A stretch of DNA of 64,000 nucleotides, from NCBI GenBank assembly GCA_963724405.1, contig CAVRUQ010000006.1, forward strand, positions 310,001 through 374,000, read 5' to 3'. The notes beneath the pieces are model-generated. The model was not told the DNA's origin and made no database searches. It was given only the letters and a program-made list of their open reading frames with translations. The position numbers were made by a program, and so were the translations under genes. Positions 25,519 to 33,562 of this stretch are shown here, piece by piece (position 1 is the first letter of the stretch; each line of letters opens with the position of its first letter). This stretch comes from CAVQBJ01 sp963724405 (lineage in GTDB: Bacteria; Actinomycetota; Thermoleophilia; Solirubrobacterales; Solirubrobacteraceae).

Positions 25519-27971
25519 TTGGCGACCATGCGGGCGTTCTCTTCGATGAACTCGCGCCGCGGCTCGACCTGGTCGCCCATGAGCATCGAGAAGATGCGGT
25601 CGGCGACCGCGGCGTCCTCGAGCGTGACCTGCGCGAGCGTGCGCGTGGCCGGGTTCATCGTCGTGTCGCCGAGCTGATCGGCGTTCATCTCGCCCAGGCC
25701 CTTGAAGCGCTGCAGCTTGACGCCCTTCTGGGCGACGGCAAGCACGGCGGTGCGCAGCGCCTCGAACGAGGGCGCGTCCTCGTGCGCGTCGCCGAGGCGA
25801 ACCGTGAACGCCGGGGTGCCGGCCAGCTCGACGAGCTGGGCGTGCACCCGCGCCAGCTGTCGGTACTCGGCCGACTCGAACAGCGTTCGGGCCAGGCGGT
25901 GGGTGCGGGCGAAGCCGGTCTTGACCTCGGTGGCCTTGACGCGGATCTCGAGAGGATCGTCCTCCTGCAGCTGGGTGGCGTGCGTCTCGCCCACGATGCC
26001 CTCCCGCGCGAGCAGCTCGAGCGCGGCCTCGGCGCTCATCACCTGCTCGCCGAGCAGCGAGGACTCCTCCAGGAAGGTCACGACGTCGTGTCCGTAGTCG
26101 GCGCGCATCGCCGAGGCCCAGCCCTCGTACTGCTTCAGCAATCGCGTGAAGCGCTGCCAGCGCGCCTCGGTGAGCTTGAACGGCGTGCCATGGCGGTCGA
26201 AGACCTCGAGCTTCTCCCACTTGTCGGACAGGAGGATGTCCTCGAGCTCGGAGTCCTTCTCGATGTAGCGCTCGCGGCTGCCCTGCTTGATCTTGTACAG
26301 CGGCGGCTTGGCGATGTAGACGTAACCGGCCTCGATGAGCTCCTGCATCTCGCGGAACAGGAGCGTCAGGACGAGCGTGCGGATATGCGCGCCGTCGACG
26401 TCGGCGTCGGTCATGATCACGACCTTGTGGTAGCGCGCGTTCTCGATGTTGAACTCCTCGCGCACGCCGGTGCCGATCGCCGTGATGAGCGCCTGGATCT
26501 CGGTGTTCTGGAGCACCTTGTCGATGCGACTCTTCTCGACGTTGAGGATCTTGCCGCGCAGCGGCAGCACCGCCTGGGTATGGCGGTCGCGGCCCTGCTT
26601 GGCCGAGCCACCGGCCGAGTCGCCCTCCACGACGAACAGTTCGGCCAGTGAGGGGTCCTTGACCGAGCAATCGGCCAGCTTGCCGGGCAGCGTCGAGTTC
26701 TCGAGCGCCGACTTGCGGCGGGTCAGGTCGCGGGCCTTGCGTGCGGCCTCGCGGGCGCGCGCGGCGTCGATCGACTTGTTGATCACGGCGCGCGCCTCGC
26801 TCGGGTTCTCCTCGAAGAACTCGGCCAGGCCGGTGTTGACGATCGACTGGACGAAGCCGGCCATGCCCGGGTTGCCGAGCTTCGTCTTGGTCTGACCCTC
26901 GAACTGGGGATCGCGCAGCTTCACCGAGACGACAGCGGTCAGGCCCTCGCGCGCGTCGTCGCCGCTCAGGCTGGCGTCCTTCTCCTTGAGCAGCCCGTGG
27001 TCGCGGGCGTACTTGTTGAGCGTGCTCGTCAGCGCGGAGCGAAAGCCGCTCAGGTGACTGCCGCCCTCGCGGGTGTTGATGTTGTTCGCGAACGAGTGGA
27101 CGGACTCCTGGTAGGAGGAGTTCCACTGCATCGCGACCTCGACGGCGCCCTCGTCGCTCTCGCCGGCGAAGTAGACGACCTTCTTGTGCACGACATCCTT
27201 GTTCTCGTTGAGGTACGCGACGAAGTCCTGGATGCCGCCGTCGTACTGGAACGAGGCCGAGTGACCCTCGCCACGCTCGTCGACGATCGAGATCTTCAGG
27301 CCCCGGGTGAGGAAGGCGGTCTCGCGCAGGCGCTCCTCGAGCGTGCGGAAGTCGAACTCGAGCGTCTCGAAGATCTCGGCGTCGGGCAGGAACGTGATCG
27401 TGGTGCCGGTGGTCTGGCCGGGCGCCAGGGGCGCGCCCTTCTGCAGCTCTCCGAGTGGCGCGCCGCGGGAGTAGTCCTGGGTCCAGTGATGGTCATCCCG
27501 GCGGACCTCGACGTGCAACTGCTCGGACAGCGCGTTGACCACCGACACGCCGACGCCGTGCAGGCCGCCCGAGACCTTGTACCCGCCGCCGTCGCCGAAC
27601 TTGCCGCCCGAGTGCAGCACGGTGAGCACGACCTCGAGCGCCGGCCGGCCCTCCTTCTCGTGCATGGCCACCGGGATGCCGCGGCCGTTGTCGACCTCCG
27701 TCACCGAGCCGTCGGGGTGGATCGCGACGCTGACCTCGGTGCAGTAGCCGGCCAGGGCCTCGTCGACCGAGTTGTCGACGAGCTCGTAGACCAGGTGATG
27801 CAGGCCGAGCACACCGGTCGAGCCGATGTACATGCCGGGGCGCTTGCGGACGGCCTCGAGACCCTCGAGGACGGTGATGTCCTGGGCGTCGTAGCTGACG
27901 CCGCGCGTGTTGGGATCATTCGCGCCGTTGCGCTCGGGCCCGCCGGCCGAGTGGTTTCCGTCGTTCGCCAA
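25506..27971 (-). CDS. gyrB: DNA gyrase subunit B with E. coli-type Toprim insertion
   Basis: 821 residues. ATPase subunit of gyrase. GHKL domain (about 20-250) with ELVDNSVDEALAGYC, VDNGRGIPV and GLHGVGVSVVNALS; transducer domain; Toprim region with EGDSAGGSAKQGRDR, PLRGKILNVEK and MTDADVDGAHIRTL. Between the KQG segment (near 563) and QRFKGLGEMN (near 754) there are about 190 residues instead of the roughly 25 seen in most Gram-positive GyrB proteins. This extra domain corresponds in place and size to the one in E. coli GyrB. First gene of the gyrB-gyrA pair. Confidence 0.98.
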   Translation of the reverse strand: MANDGNHSAGGPERNGANDPNTRGVSYDAQDITVLEGLEAVRKRPGMYIGSTGVLGLHHLVYELVDNSVDEALAGYCTEVSVAIHPDGSVTEVDNGRGIPVAMHEKEGRPALEVVLTVLHSGGKFGDGGGYKVSGGLHGVGVSVVNALSEQLHVEVRRDDHHWTQDYSRGAPLGELQKGAPLAPGQTTGTTITFLPDAEIFETLEFDFRTLEERLRETAFLTRGLKISIVDERGEGHSASFQYDGGIQDFVAYLNENKDVVHKKVVYFAGESDEGAVEVAMQWNSSYQESVHSFANNINTREGGSHLSGFRSALTSTLNKYARDHGLLKEKDASLSGDDAREGLTAVVSVKLRDPQFEGQTKTKLGNPGMAGFVQSIVNTGLAEFFEENPSEARAVINKSIDAARAREAARKARDLTRRKSALENSTLPGKLADCSVKDPSLAELFVVEGDSAGGSAKQGRDRHTQAVLPLRGKILNVEKSRIDKVLQNTEIQALITAIGTGVREEFNIENARYHKVVIMTDADVDGAHIRTLVLTLLFREMQELIEAGYVYIAKPPLYKIKQGSRERYIEKDSELEDILLSDKWEKLEVFDRHGTPFKLTEARWQRFTRLLKQYEGWASAMRADYGHDVVTFLEESSLLGEQVMSAEAALELLAREGIVGETHATQLQEDDPLEIRVKATEVKTGFARTHRLARTLFESAEYRQLARVHAQLVELAGTPAFTVRLGDAHEDAPSFEALRTAVLAVAQKGVKLQRFKGLGEMNADQLGDTTMNPATRTLAQVTLEDAAVADRIFSMLMGDQVEPRREFIEENARMVANLDV

Positions 27972-28047
27972 GAAGCCTCCGATGACGTGAGAACGCCCCG
28001 GAAATCCGGGTGCCCAGCACCACGGACCGGGGCGAGTTCGGGTAGAC

Positions 28048-28075
28048 AGAATAATAGCACACCGAGGGGCGGAAC
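28048..28075 (-). promoter_or_regulatory. Candidate gyrB promoter
   Basis: On the minus strand, GTTCCG (28075-28070) and TATTCT (28053-28048) are spaced by 16 bases, about 75 bases before the gyrB start. An overlapping TATTAT lies at 28056-28051. The surrounding AT-rich stretch stands out in this GC-rich genome. Confidence 0.45.
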
Positions 28076-28171
28076 CCGGACGTCAGTGGTGCATAAAAAC
28101 CCTGCAAATGCAGGAGAAATAGCGGTCGCGACTGGTGCGCGTTCCCCACCCCAGCCGTGGATCGGCACCGG

Positions 28172-28193
28172 TTGTCCACACGCCTGTGGACGG
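28172..28193. promoter_or_regulatory. Pair of facing DnaA-box sequences upstream of gyrB
   Basis: TTGTCCACA at 28172-28180 is a perfect high-GC-type DnaA box; TGTGGACGG at 28185-28193 is a one-mismatch box in the opposite orientation, four bases away. They lie between dciA and gyrB, inside the likely gyrB promoter region, and may regulate it or act as an auxiliary DnaA site. Confidence 0.6.
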
Positions 28194-28210
28194 GCACTTG
28201 GGCGCGTGAC

Positions 28211-28516
28211 TCAGACGGTCCGGCAGCGCACCTCGCCGACGAGCGGCTCACCGAGGGCCGCGTTGATCTGGGCGACGATCTGCGGGCCCATCAACTGCAG
28301 CTCGGCGGCCCACACGGCGGCCTCGCAGGAGACCGTCACGACGCCGGCGTGCTCGGCGGTCGGGCGGGCCGCGGCGGCGATCACCTCGCCGGCGGCGTCG
28401 GGCCAGCAGGCCTGCACGCGGGCGAGTGTGGTGGCCGGCGCGAGTGTCTGCTGCAGGCGCTCGACCGCGAGCGAGATCGGACGCGGGGCGAGGCGGCGTC
28501 CGCCGGACGGGCTCAC
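28211..28516 (-). CDS. dciA: DUF721/DciA-family protein
   Basis: 101 residues, short for the family. The pattern VQACWPDAAGEVIAAAARP, then GVVTVSCEAAVWAAEL and LMGPQIVAQIN, is the conserved DUF721 core. DciA homologues load or operate the replicative helicase in bacteria lacking DnaC/DnaI. The position between recF and gyrB matches Rv0004 of mycobacteria. The start overlaps the recF stop by 4 bases. Confidence 0.85.
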   Translation of the reverse strand: MSPSGGRRLAPRPISLAVERLQQTLAPATTLARVQACWPDAAGEVIAAAARPTAEHAGVVTVSCEAAVWAAELQLMGPQIVAQINAALGEPLVGEVRCRTV

Positions 28517-29625
28517 GCCGCAAGCGCCTCCTGCAGAACCGTCCCATCGGCGACGCGCAGCCGCGTGATGGTCGGCGCGTCGGCGCCGGGCACGTGCGCC
28601 AGGTCGGTCGTCGTGATCAGGCTTTGGCCGTCGCCGGCGAGCTCGGAGACGAGGCGCTTGCGCCGATCGGCGTCCAGCTCGCTCATGACATCGTCCAGCA
28701 GCATCACCGGCGGTCGCCCGCGTTCGTGCGCGAGCGTCTCGCGCTCGCTCAGCAGGAGCGCGAGCAGCGCCAGGCGCTGCTCCCCCTGCGATCCGTACGC
28801 GCGCAGGTCACGCCCGTCGCGCTGGAGCACGAGGTCGTCGCGGTGCGGGCCGTGCGCACTGAAGCCCCGTTCGATCTCGCCGGCGCGCCGTTCGCGCAAC
28901 TCAGCGACGAACCCGTCGGGCTCGGTTGCGGCCGAGCGCGGCCGGTAGTGAAGCTCGGCCGCACCGCTGAGGCCGAGCGATCGTGCCTGGTCGGGGAATC
29001 GCGGGGCGAGCAGCGCGGTCGCCTCCGCCCGCGCCGCTCGGAGCGCCACCGCATGGCGCGCAAGCTCCTCGTCCCACGCGTCGAGGCTTGCCGCGTCAGC
29101 GCGCCCGGCTCGCAGCCGGGCCAGGAGCGAGTTGCGCTGGGCGAGGGCCTGGGCGTACGAGCGGCGGATCGCCGTTCGCAACGGCCACAGGCCGCTGACG
29201 ACCTGGTCGAGATGGGCCCGCCGAAGCGCCGGGGGGCCCTTCACCAATTCCAGGCGATCGGGCAGGAACACGCTCACCAGCGGGCGCTCGACGACGTCGA
29301 CGAGACGCTCGACGTCGGCGCCGTCGGCCCGCAGGCGCTTCGGCTCCCCCGGGGCGAAGCCGACGCTCAGGTCGTGGGTGGCGTCCGCTGAGCGCGGGTC
29401 CCGGGCTTGGACCCGGGCGCGCGTGACGCCCGCACCGAACCGCACCACCTCGCGCTCGTTGGTCGTGCGGCACGAGCGGCCGGTGCAGGCGAAGTACACG
29501 CCCTCCAGGAGGTTCGTCTTGCCCGCACCATTCGGGCCGTGGATGACGTTCACGCCCGGGCCGAAGGAGACCTCGACGCGAGCGTAGGAGCGGAAGTCGC
29601 GCAGCTCGAGGGTGGTCACGAGCAT
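28513..29625 (-). CDS. recF: DNA replication and repair protein RecF
   Basis: 370 residues from the ATG giving MLVTTLELRDFRSY. A GTG four codons upstream is also possible. SMC-like ATPase that helps RecOR load RecA at gaps. Walker A is HGPNGAGKTNLLEGVYF, the signature region lies near 270 (DLRAYGSQGEQRLALLAL), and Walker B is PPVMLLDDVMSELDADRR. Followed by dciA with a 4-base overlap; dnaN lies upstream. Confidence 0.96.
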   Translation of the reverse strand: MLVTTLELRDFRSYARVEVSFGPGVNVIHGPNGAGKTNLLEGVYFACTGRSCRTTNEREVVRFGAGVTRARVQARDPRSADATHDLSVGFAPGEPKRLRADGADVERLVDVVERPLVSVFLPDRLELVKGPPALRRAHLDQVVSGLWPLRTAIRRSYAQALAQRNSLLARLRAGRADAASLDAWDEELARHAVALRAARAEATALLAPRFPDQARSLGLSGAAELHYRPRSAATEPDGFVAELRERRAGEIERGFSAHGPHRDDLVLQRDGRDLRAYGSQGEQRLALLALLLSERETLAHERGRPPVMLLDDVMSELDADRRKRLVSELAGDGQSLITTTDLAHVPGADAPTITRLRVADGTVLQEALAA

Positions 29626-29684
29626 GGCGATCCCCACCGGGAAGCGATGACGAGCGGGCCTGGCACGCCCCAGCGACCCCGGCG

Positions 29685-30791
29685 CTAGACGTTGAGCCTG
29701 ATCGGCATGATCAGGTAGACGAAGCCACCGTCGTCGGCCGACTCGATGAGGCCCGGGCGAAGGGGGCTGATGAGCTTGACGAGCACGTCGCCGGAGTCGA
29801 CGCTCTCCACGCCGTCGCGCAGGAACTCCGGGTTGAACCCGATCTCGAACGGTTCGCCCCGGAACGGGACCGGAAGCACCTCGGAGGCCTCGCCGACGTC
29901 GGGCGTCTGAGCCGAGACCGTCAACTGCCCTTCCTCGAAGGACAGGCGCAGCGGCGCGTTCTTCTGCGCGAGCAGGCTCACCCGCCGCACGACGTCCGCG
30001 AGCTCACCGCTCGCGACCCGCAACTCGTGCTCGACGGCATCCGGGAGCAGCTGACGATAGTTCGGGAACTGACCATCGATGAGGCGCGAGGAGAGCACCA
30101 CCCCGCCGACCTCGAACACGGCCTGGTTCTGCCCGACGCTCACTGACAGCTCCTCCGCTGCGACGTGCTGGGTGATCCGGGCGAGCTCCTGCAGCGCCCG
30201 GGCGGGAACGTTCGCCTCGAAGCTGCCGACCAGCGGAGCCTCGAGCGTCGTCTCCATCACGCTCAGCCGATAGGAGTCCGTCGCCACCATACGCAGCTCC
30301 TGGCCGGAGGCGGACACGAGAATCCCGGTGAGCACCGGGCGCGTCTCGTCGCGCGACGCCGAGCGGGCGACCTTGGCCACGGTATCGGCGAACGCAGGCG
30401 CCGGGACGCTCACCCGCGACCGCTCATCCGGGGTGGGAAGTGGTGGAAAGTCGTCGAGGCGCAGCGTGCGCAGGTGAAACGTGGCTGAGCCCGAGACGAT
30501 CTCGAGGTCCTGCTCGGCGGGACGGAGCTCGAGACTCACGGTGTCGGCCGGAAGCGCGCGGACGACATCGAGGAACAGGCGAGCCGGGACGACGACCTCG
30601 CCCGGACGCTCGACCTGCGCCTCGAGCGGCACGCGGAGGCCGACCTCGGTGTCGGTGGCGAGCAACTCGGCCTTCTCCGAGGCGGACAGCTTGACGCCGG
30701 ACAGTGCCTGCACGGCGCTGCGCGTGGAGGCGACACGCGTGACGGTCTGCAGTTGGGCGAGGAGTTCGGGGGTTCGGAGGGAGAGCTTCAC
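29685..30791 (-). CDS. dnaN: DNA polymerase III sliding clamp (beta subunit)
   Basis: 368 residues from GTG, standard length. Forms the ring that tethers the replicative polymerase. Conserved features include MKLSLRTPELLAQL at the start, VARSASRDETRPVLTGIL, VATDSYRLS, LIDGQFPNYRQLLP and the terminal GGFVYLIMPIRL that forms part of the protein-binding pocket. Lies directly downstream of the probable oriC gap. Confidence 0.97.
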   Translation of the reverse strand: MKLSLRTPELLAQLQTVTRVASTRSAVQALSGVKLSASEKAELLATDTEVGLRVPLEAQVERPGEVVVPARLFLDVVRALPADTVSLELRPAEQDLEIVSGSATFHLRTLRLDDFPPLPTPDERSRVSVPAPAFADTVAKVARSASRDETRPVLTGILVSASGQELRMVATDSYRLSVMETTLEAPLVGSFEANVPARALQELARITQHVAAEELSVSVGQNQAVFEVGGVVLSSRLIDGQFPNYRQLLPDAVEHELRVASGELADVVRRVSLLAQKNAPLRLSFEEGQLTVSAQTPDVGEASEVLPVPFRGEPFEIGFNPEFLRDGVESVDSGDVLVKLISPLRPGLIESADDGGFVYLIMPIRLNV

Positions 30792-30921
30792 AACAGAGAA
30801 CTATTTAGAAGGAGGATTGAAGGAGTAGTGGCTGTGGAGATGTGGATAAGCGGGCGGAGTGCCGACGGCGCTGGCGAGCTGTGCTCGGCGGCGCCTGTGG
30901 ACAGGGGTCAGCCGAAGTCTC
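30792..30921. other. oriC: Probable oriC: dnaA-dnaN gap with DnaA boxes
   Basis: 130 bases. Contains TGTGGATAA (30841-30849, perfect consensus), TGTGGAGAT (30833-30841) and TGTGGACAG (30896-30904), all in the same orientation, plus an AT-rich patch (AACTATTTAGAA, 30808-30819) suitable for unwinding or the dnaN promoter. This is the origin position in Streptomyces and mycobacteria, though those are several times longer. Gene strands change direction across dnaA, as expected for a nearby origin. Confidence 0.65.
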
Positions 30922-32301
30922 TCAAGTGTTGCGGTCGGGAGGGGTTCCGCCGAGGCGGGCGAGGAGGCTGTGGACGGTGTCGCGGGCGTGATCGTCGCGC
31001 GCGATCCGCTCGGCCGTGCGCCGCCAGGCGTGCAGGACGGTGGTGTGGTCGCGTCCCCCGAACTGACGGCCGAGGGCGGGCAGTGACTCGTCGGTGAGCT
31101 CGCGCGCGATGTACATGGCGACCTGGCGGGGCCACGCGATGCGGCTCGCTCGAGTGGTGGACACGAGCTCGTCGCCGGTGAGGCCGAAGTGCTCGCACGC
31201 GGCGAGCTTGATGTCGGCCACGGAGGCGTGGGGAGTGGGCGTCGGGTAGAGGCTGTCGAGCACCTCCAGGACGAGGTCGGGCGAGAGTGAGCGCCCGGTG
31301 AGCGAGGCGAAGGCGACGACGCGGATGAGGGCGCCCTCGAGCGCGCGCACGTTGACGGACACGCGCTCGGCGATCACACGGAGGGCGTCGGGGTCGGTCA
31401 GCGGGACGTGGTCGTGGTGGACCCGCTTGCGCAGGATCGTGAGGCGCGTGGCGAGATCAGGCGCGCGGATGTCGGCGACGAGGCCGGCCTCGAAGCGCTC
31501 GCGGAGGCGATCCTCGAGGGCGGCGAGGTCGCGCGGGAGGCGATCGGAGGTGACGACGAGCTGGCCGCCGACGTCGGACAGGGCGTTGAAGGTGTGGAAG
31601 AACTCCTCCTCGGTGCGGGTCTTGTGCTCGAGGAACTGGATGTCGTCGACGAGCAGCACGTCGACATGGCGAAAGTGGTCCTTGAAGTGCTCGAGCGAGC
31701 CGCTTCGCAGGGAGGTGAGGAAGTGCGCCGTGAAGGCCTCGCCGGTCGTGTAGCGCAGGGTCAGGCCCGGGGCGTGGGTGGTCAGAAACGTGGCGATCGA
31801 GTGCAGCAGATGGGTCTTGCCGAGCCCCGGAGGCCCGCAGAGGAAGAGGGGGTTGTAAGCCTGTGAGGGCATCTCGGCGACGGCGAGCGCGGCCGCGTGC
31901 GCGAGGCGGTTGCCGTCGCCGATGACGAACTGCTCGAATGTGAGCTTGGGGTTGAGCGCCGGCTCACGCAGGCGTGGGGTGTCGGGCGACGGGGTGTCGG
32001 GGCGCTCGCCGCGGGGGTGTGGTCGGGCGAAGCGGCGTGTGGGAGACGGGGGTTCGTCGGAGGCGACCAGGTCGACGGTGACCTCGGGCCCGACGGTCGC
32101 GGCCACGCATGTCTGCAGGACGCGTCCGAAGCGGTCGGCGATCCACGAGCAGGTGCGCGTCGGCGCGGCGACGACGAGCTTGCCGTCGGTGAGTTCGACG
32201 GCGCGGAGGGGCTCGAGCCAGATCCGGTACGTCGACTCGTCGACGGCGGTCGCGAGGTGGGACTGCACTCGCAGCCAGATGTGTTCGAGGTCGGCGGACA
32301 C
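30922..32301 (-). CDS. dnaA: Chromosomal replication initiator DnaA
   Basis: 459 residues. Domain I at about 1-75 (LEHIWLRVQSHL), a short linker, then the AAA+ domain with NPKLTFEQFVIGDGNRLAHAA, Walker A CGPPGLGKTHLLHSI and Walker B VDVLLVDDIQFL, and arginine-finger region RFEAGLVADI. C-terminal DNA-binding domain IV has the signature QFGGRDHTTVLHAW. Reads away from the rpmH operon. Domain II is short (about 35 residues). Confidence 0.98.
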   Translation of the reverse strand: MSADLEHIWLRVQSHLATAVDESTYRIWLEPLRAVELTDGKLVVAAPTRTCSWIADRFGRVLQTCVAATVGPEVTVDLVASDEPPSPTRRFARPHPRGERPDTPSPDTPRLREPALNPKLTFEQFVIGDGNRLAHAAALAVAEMPSQAYNPLFLCGPPGLGKTHLLHSIATFLTTHAPGLTLRYTTGEAFTAHFLTSLRSGSLEHFKDHFRHVDVLLVDDIQFLEHKTRTEEEFFHTFNALSDVGGQLVVTSDRLPRDLAALEDRLRERFEAGLVADIRAPDLATRLTILRKRVHHDHVPLTDPDALRVIAERVSVNVRALEGALIRVVAFASLTGRSLSPDLVLEVLDSLYPTPTPHASVADIKLAACEHFGLTGDELVSTTRASRIAWPRQVAMYIARELTDESLPALGRQFGGRDHTTVLHAWRRTAERIARDDHARDTVHSLLARLGGTPPDRNT

Positions 32302-32539
32302 GACAGCAGGGAACGACCCGCTCCTTTGAGCGCAGCGCTGGACACTGTGGGTGGGAGGACCCGCGGGGGATCCGGCGGTTGGCGACTATACCCAAGCGAT
32401 CTGCCCCGGCCGACCCGCCGGCGGGGGTGTGATCGCAATTGGCGAAAAAAAGCTCGGGCTCGGGCTCGGGCTATACTCGGGCGGCGCGTCGAGGCCAATG
32501 TGTGCGGCTCGCGCGACGGCCAACCGCGATCGGATCAGG
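32302..32539. promoter_or_regulatory. Divergent dnaA / rpmH promoter region
   Basis: Minus-strand TATAGT at 32390-32385 is a good -10 for dnaA (about 80-base leader). Plus-strand TATACT at 32472-32477 is a good -10 for rpmH; it is preceded by an A-tract (32445-32451) and three GCTCGG repeats. No matching -35 hexamers at 16-18 bases were found for either. No clear DnaA box is present, unlike in the dnaA-dnaN gap. Confidence 0.5.
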
Positions 32540-32674
32540 ATGAAACGGACCTACCAGCCGAAGAAGCGCAAGCGCGCACGTACGCACGGATTTCGGGAGC
32601 GCATGCAGACCCGGGCCGGGCGTATCGTGCTCAAGCGGCGCCGGGCGAAGGGCCGCAAGCGCCTCACGGTGTGA
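32540..32674 (+). CDS. rpmH: Ribosomal protein bL34
   Basis: 44 residues, very basic, MKRTYQPKKRKRARTHGFR to KGRKRLTV, the complete conserved sequence of the large-subunit protein L34. Start is the ATG after GGATCAGG. First gene of the rpmH-rnpA-yidD-yidC-jag run. Confidence 0.98.
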   Translation: MKRTYQPKKRKRARTHGFRERMQTRAGRIVLKRRRAKGRKRLTV

Positions 32675-32753
32675 GTCGTGCGCCCGACCGGTGCCAGAAG
32701 CGCGAGCGCATGAGCGCCGCCGGGCTGAGGGAAGGGCCCGACCGGGTCGCGCG

Positions 32754-33191
32754 ATGACGACGCGGACGCGCCGAGGCCGGTTGTCGCGCAGCGCGGAGTT
32801 CGACCGCGTCTACCGCCAGGGCCGCTCGGTCGGCAACCGCCACCTGGTCCTGTACACGTTCCCGAGAGGTGACGGCGAGCGCCCGCGACTCGGCCTGTCG
32901 GTGTCGCGGAAGGTCGGCGGCGCCGTCGATCGCAACCAGGTCAAGCGACTGCTGCGGGAAGCCTTCACGGAGTACGAGGCGAACCTGCCGGCGGGGCAGG
33001 ACCTCGTTATCGTGGCTCGGCCGGAGGTGCGCGAGCTCGCCGAACGCGATGGGCTGAGCGGCGTTGACGGGGCGCTTGCCGAGCTGCTCACGCGGTCGGG
33101 ACTCGTCCCCGCGAAGAGCGTCGCCGTGACCGGTACTCGGACCGACACCCCGGACGACGGGGATGGCGCACGCGGGGAGGACGCCGCGTGA
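32754..33191 (+). CDS. rnpA: Ribonuclease P protein component
   Basis: 145 residues. Protein subunit that assists RNase P RNA in tRNA 5' processing. Contains the N-terminal RLSRSAEFDRVYRQGRS and the RNP-like motif RNQVKRLLREAF typical of RnpA. The last 30 residues are an acidic, non-conserved tail. The end overlaps yidD by 4 bases. Confidence 0.96.
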   Translation: MTTRTRRGRLSRSAEFDRVYRQGRSVGNRHLVLYTFPRGDGERPRLGLSVSRKVGGAVDRNQVKRLLREAFTEYEANLPAGQDLVIVARPEVRELAERDGLSGVDGALAELLTRSGLVPAKSVAVTGTRTDTPDDGDGARGEDAA

Positions 33192-33532
33192 GCGGCTGTG
33201 GCCACGTCCGCGAGCCGGCGGGTGCGTCGTCCGCGACGCCGGATGCGCCCGCGGTGGCGCACGGTCGAGCGGCCCGCATTGGACGCTCGGTCGTGATCGC
33301 CCCGATCGTCTTCTACCAGCGCTTCATCTCGCCGGGCCTGCCGCGCCGGTGCCGCTATGAGCCGACCTGCTCGCGCTATGGCGTACAGGCCATTCAGCGG
33401 TACGGCATACTGAGGGGACTGGTGCTCGCGGGCTGGCGGGTGCTGCGCTGTAACCCCTGGAGCCCGGGTGGGTTCGACCCGGTCGAGGCGCAGACGCTGT
33501 TCGCCCCACGCAGCGGCCATCACGCCGGATAA
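33188..33532 (+). CDS. yidD: Membrane protein insertion efficiency factor YidD
   Basis: 114 residues from the GTG overlapping rnpA. Family core near 38-100: FYQRFISPGLPRRCRYEPTC, SRYGVQAIQRYGI, LAGWRVLRCNPWSPGGFDPV, with the conserved cysteines. A 35-residue variable N-terminus precedes it; a later start is possible. Small membrane-associated protein helping YidC. Confidence 0.95.
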   Translation: MSGCGHVREPAGASSATPDAPAVAHGRAARIGRSVVIAPIVFYQRFISPGLPRRCRYEPTCSRYGVQAIQRYGILRGLVLAGWRVLRCNPWSPGGFDPVEAQTLFAPRSGHHAG

Positions 33533-33562
33533 CGCACAGCGACACAACTCCCCCTCCCGCCC

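Noticed and set aside
30470..30485. GTGAAACG inside dnaN as a parS site
   Set aside because: Only one half of the palindrome is present.
32439..32477. TTGGCG as the -35 of the rpmH promoter
   Set aside because: Spacing to TATACT is 27 bases, too long for a sigma70-type promoter.
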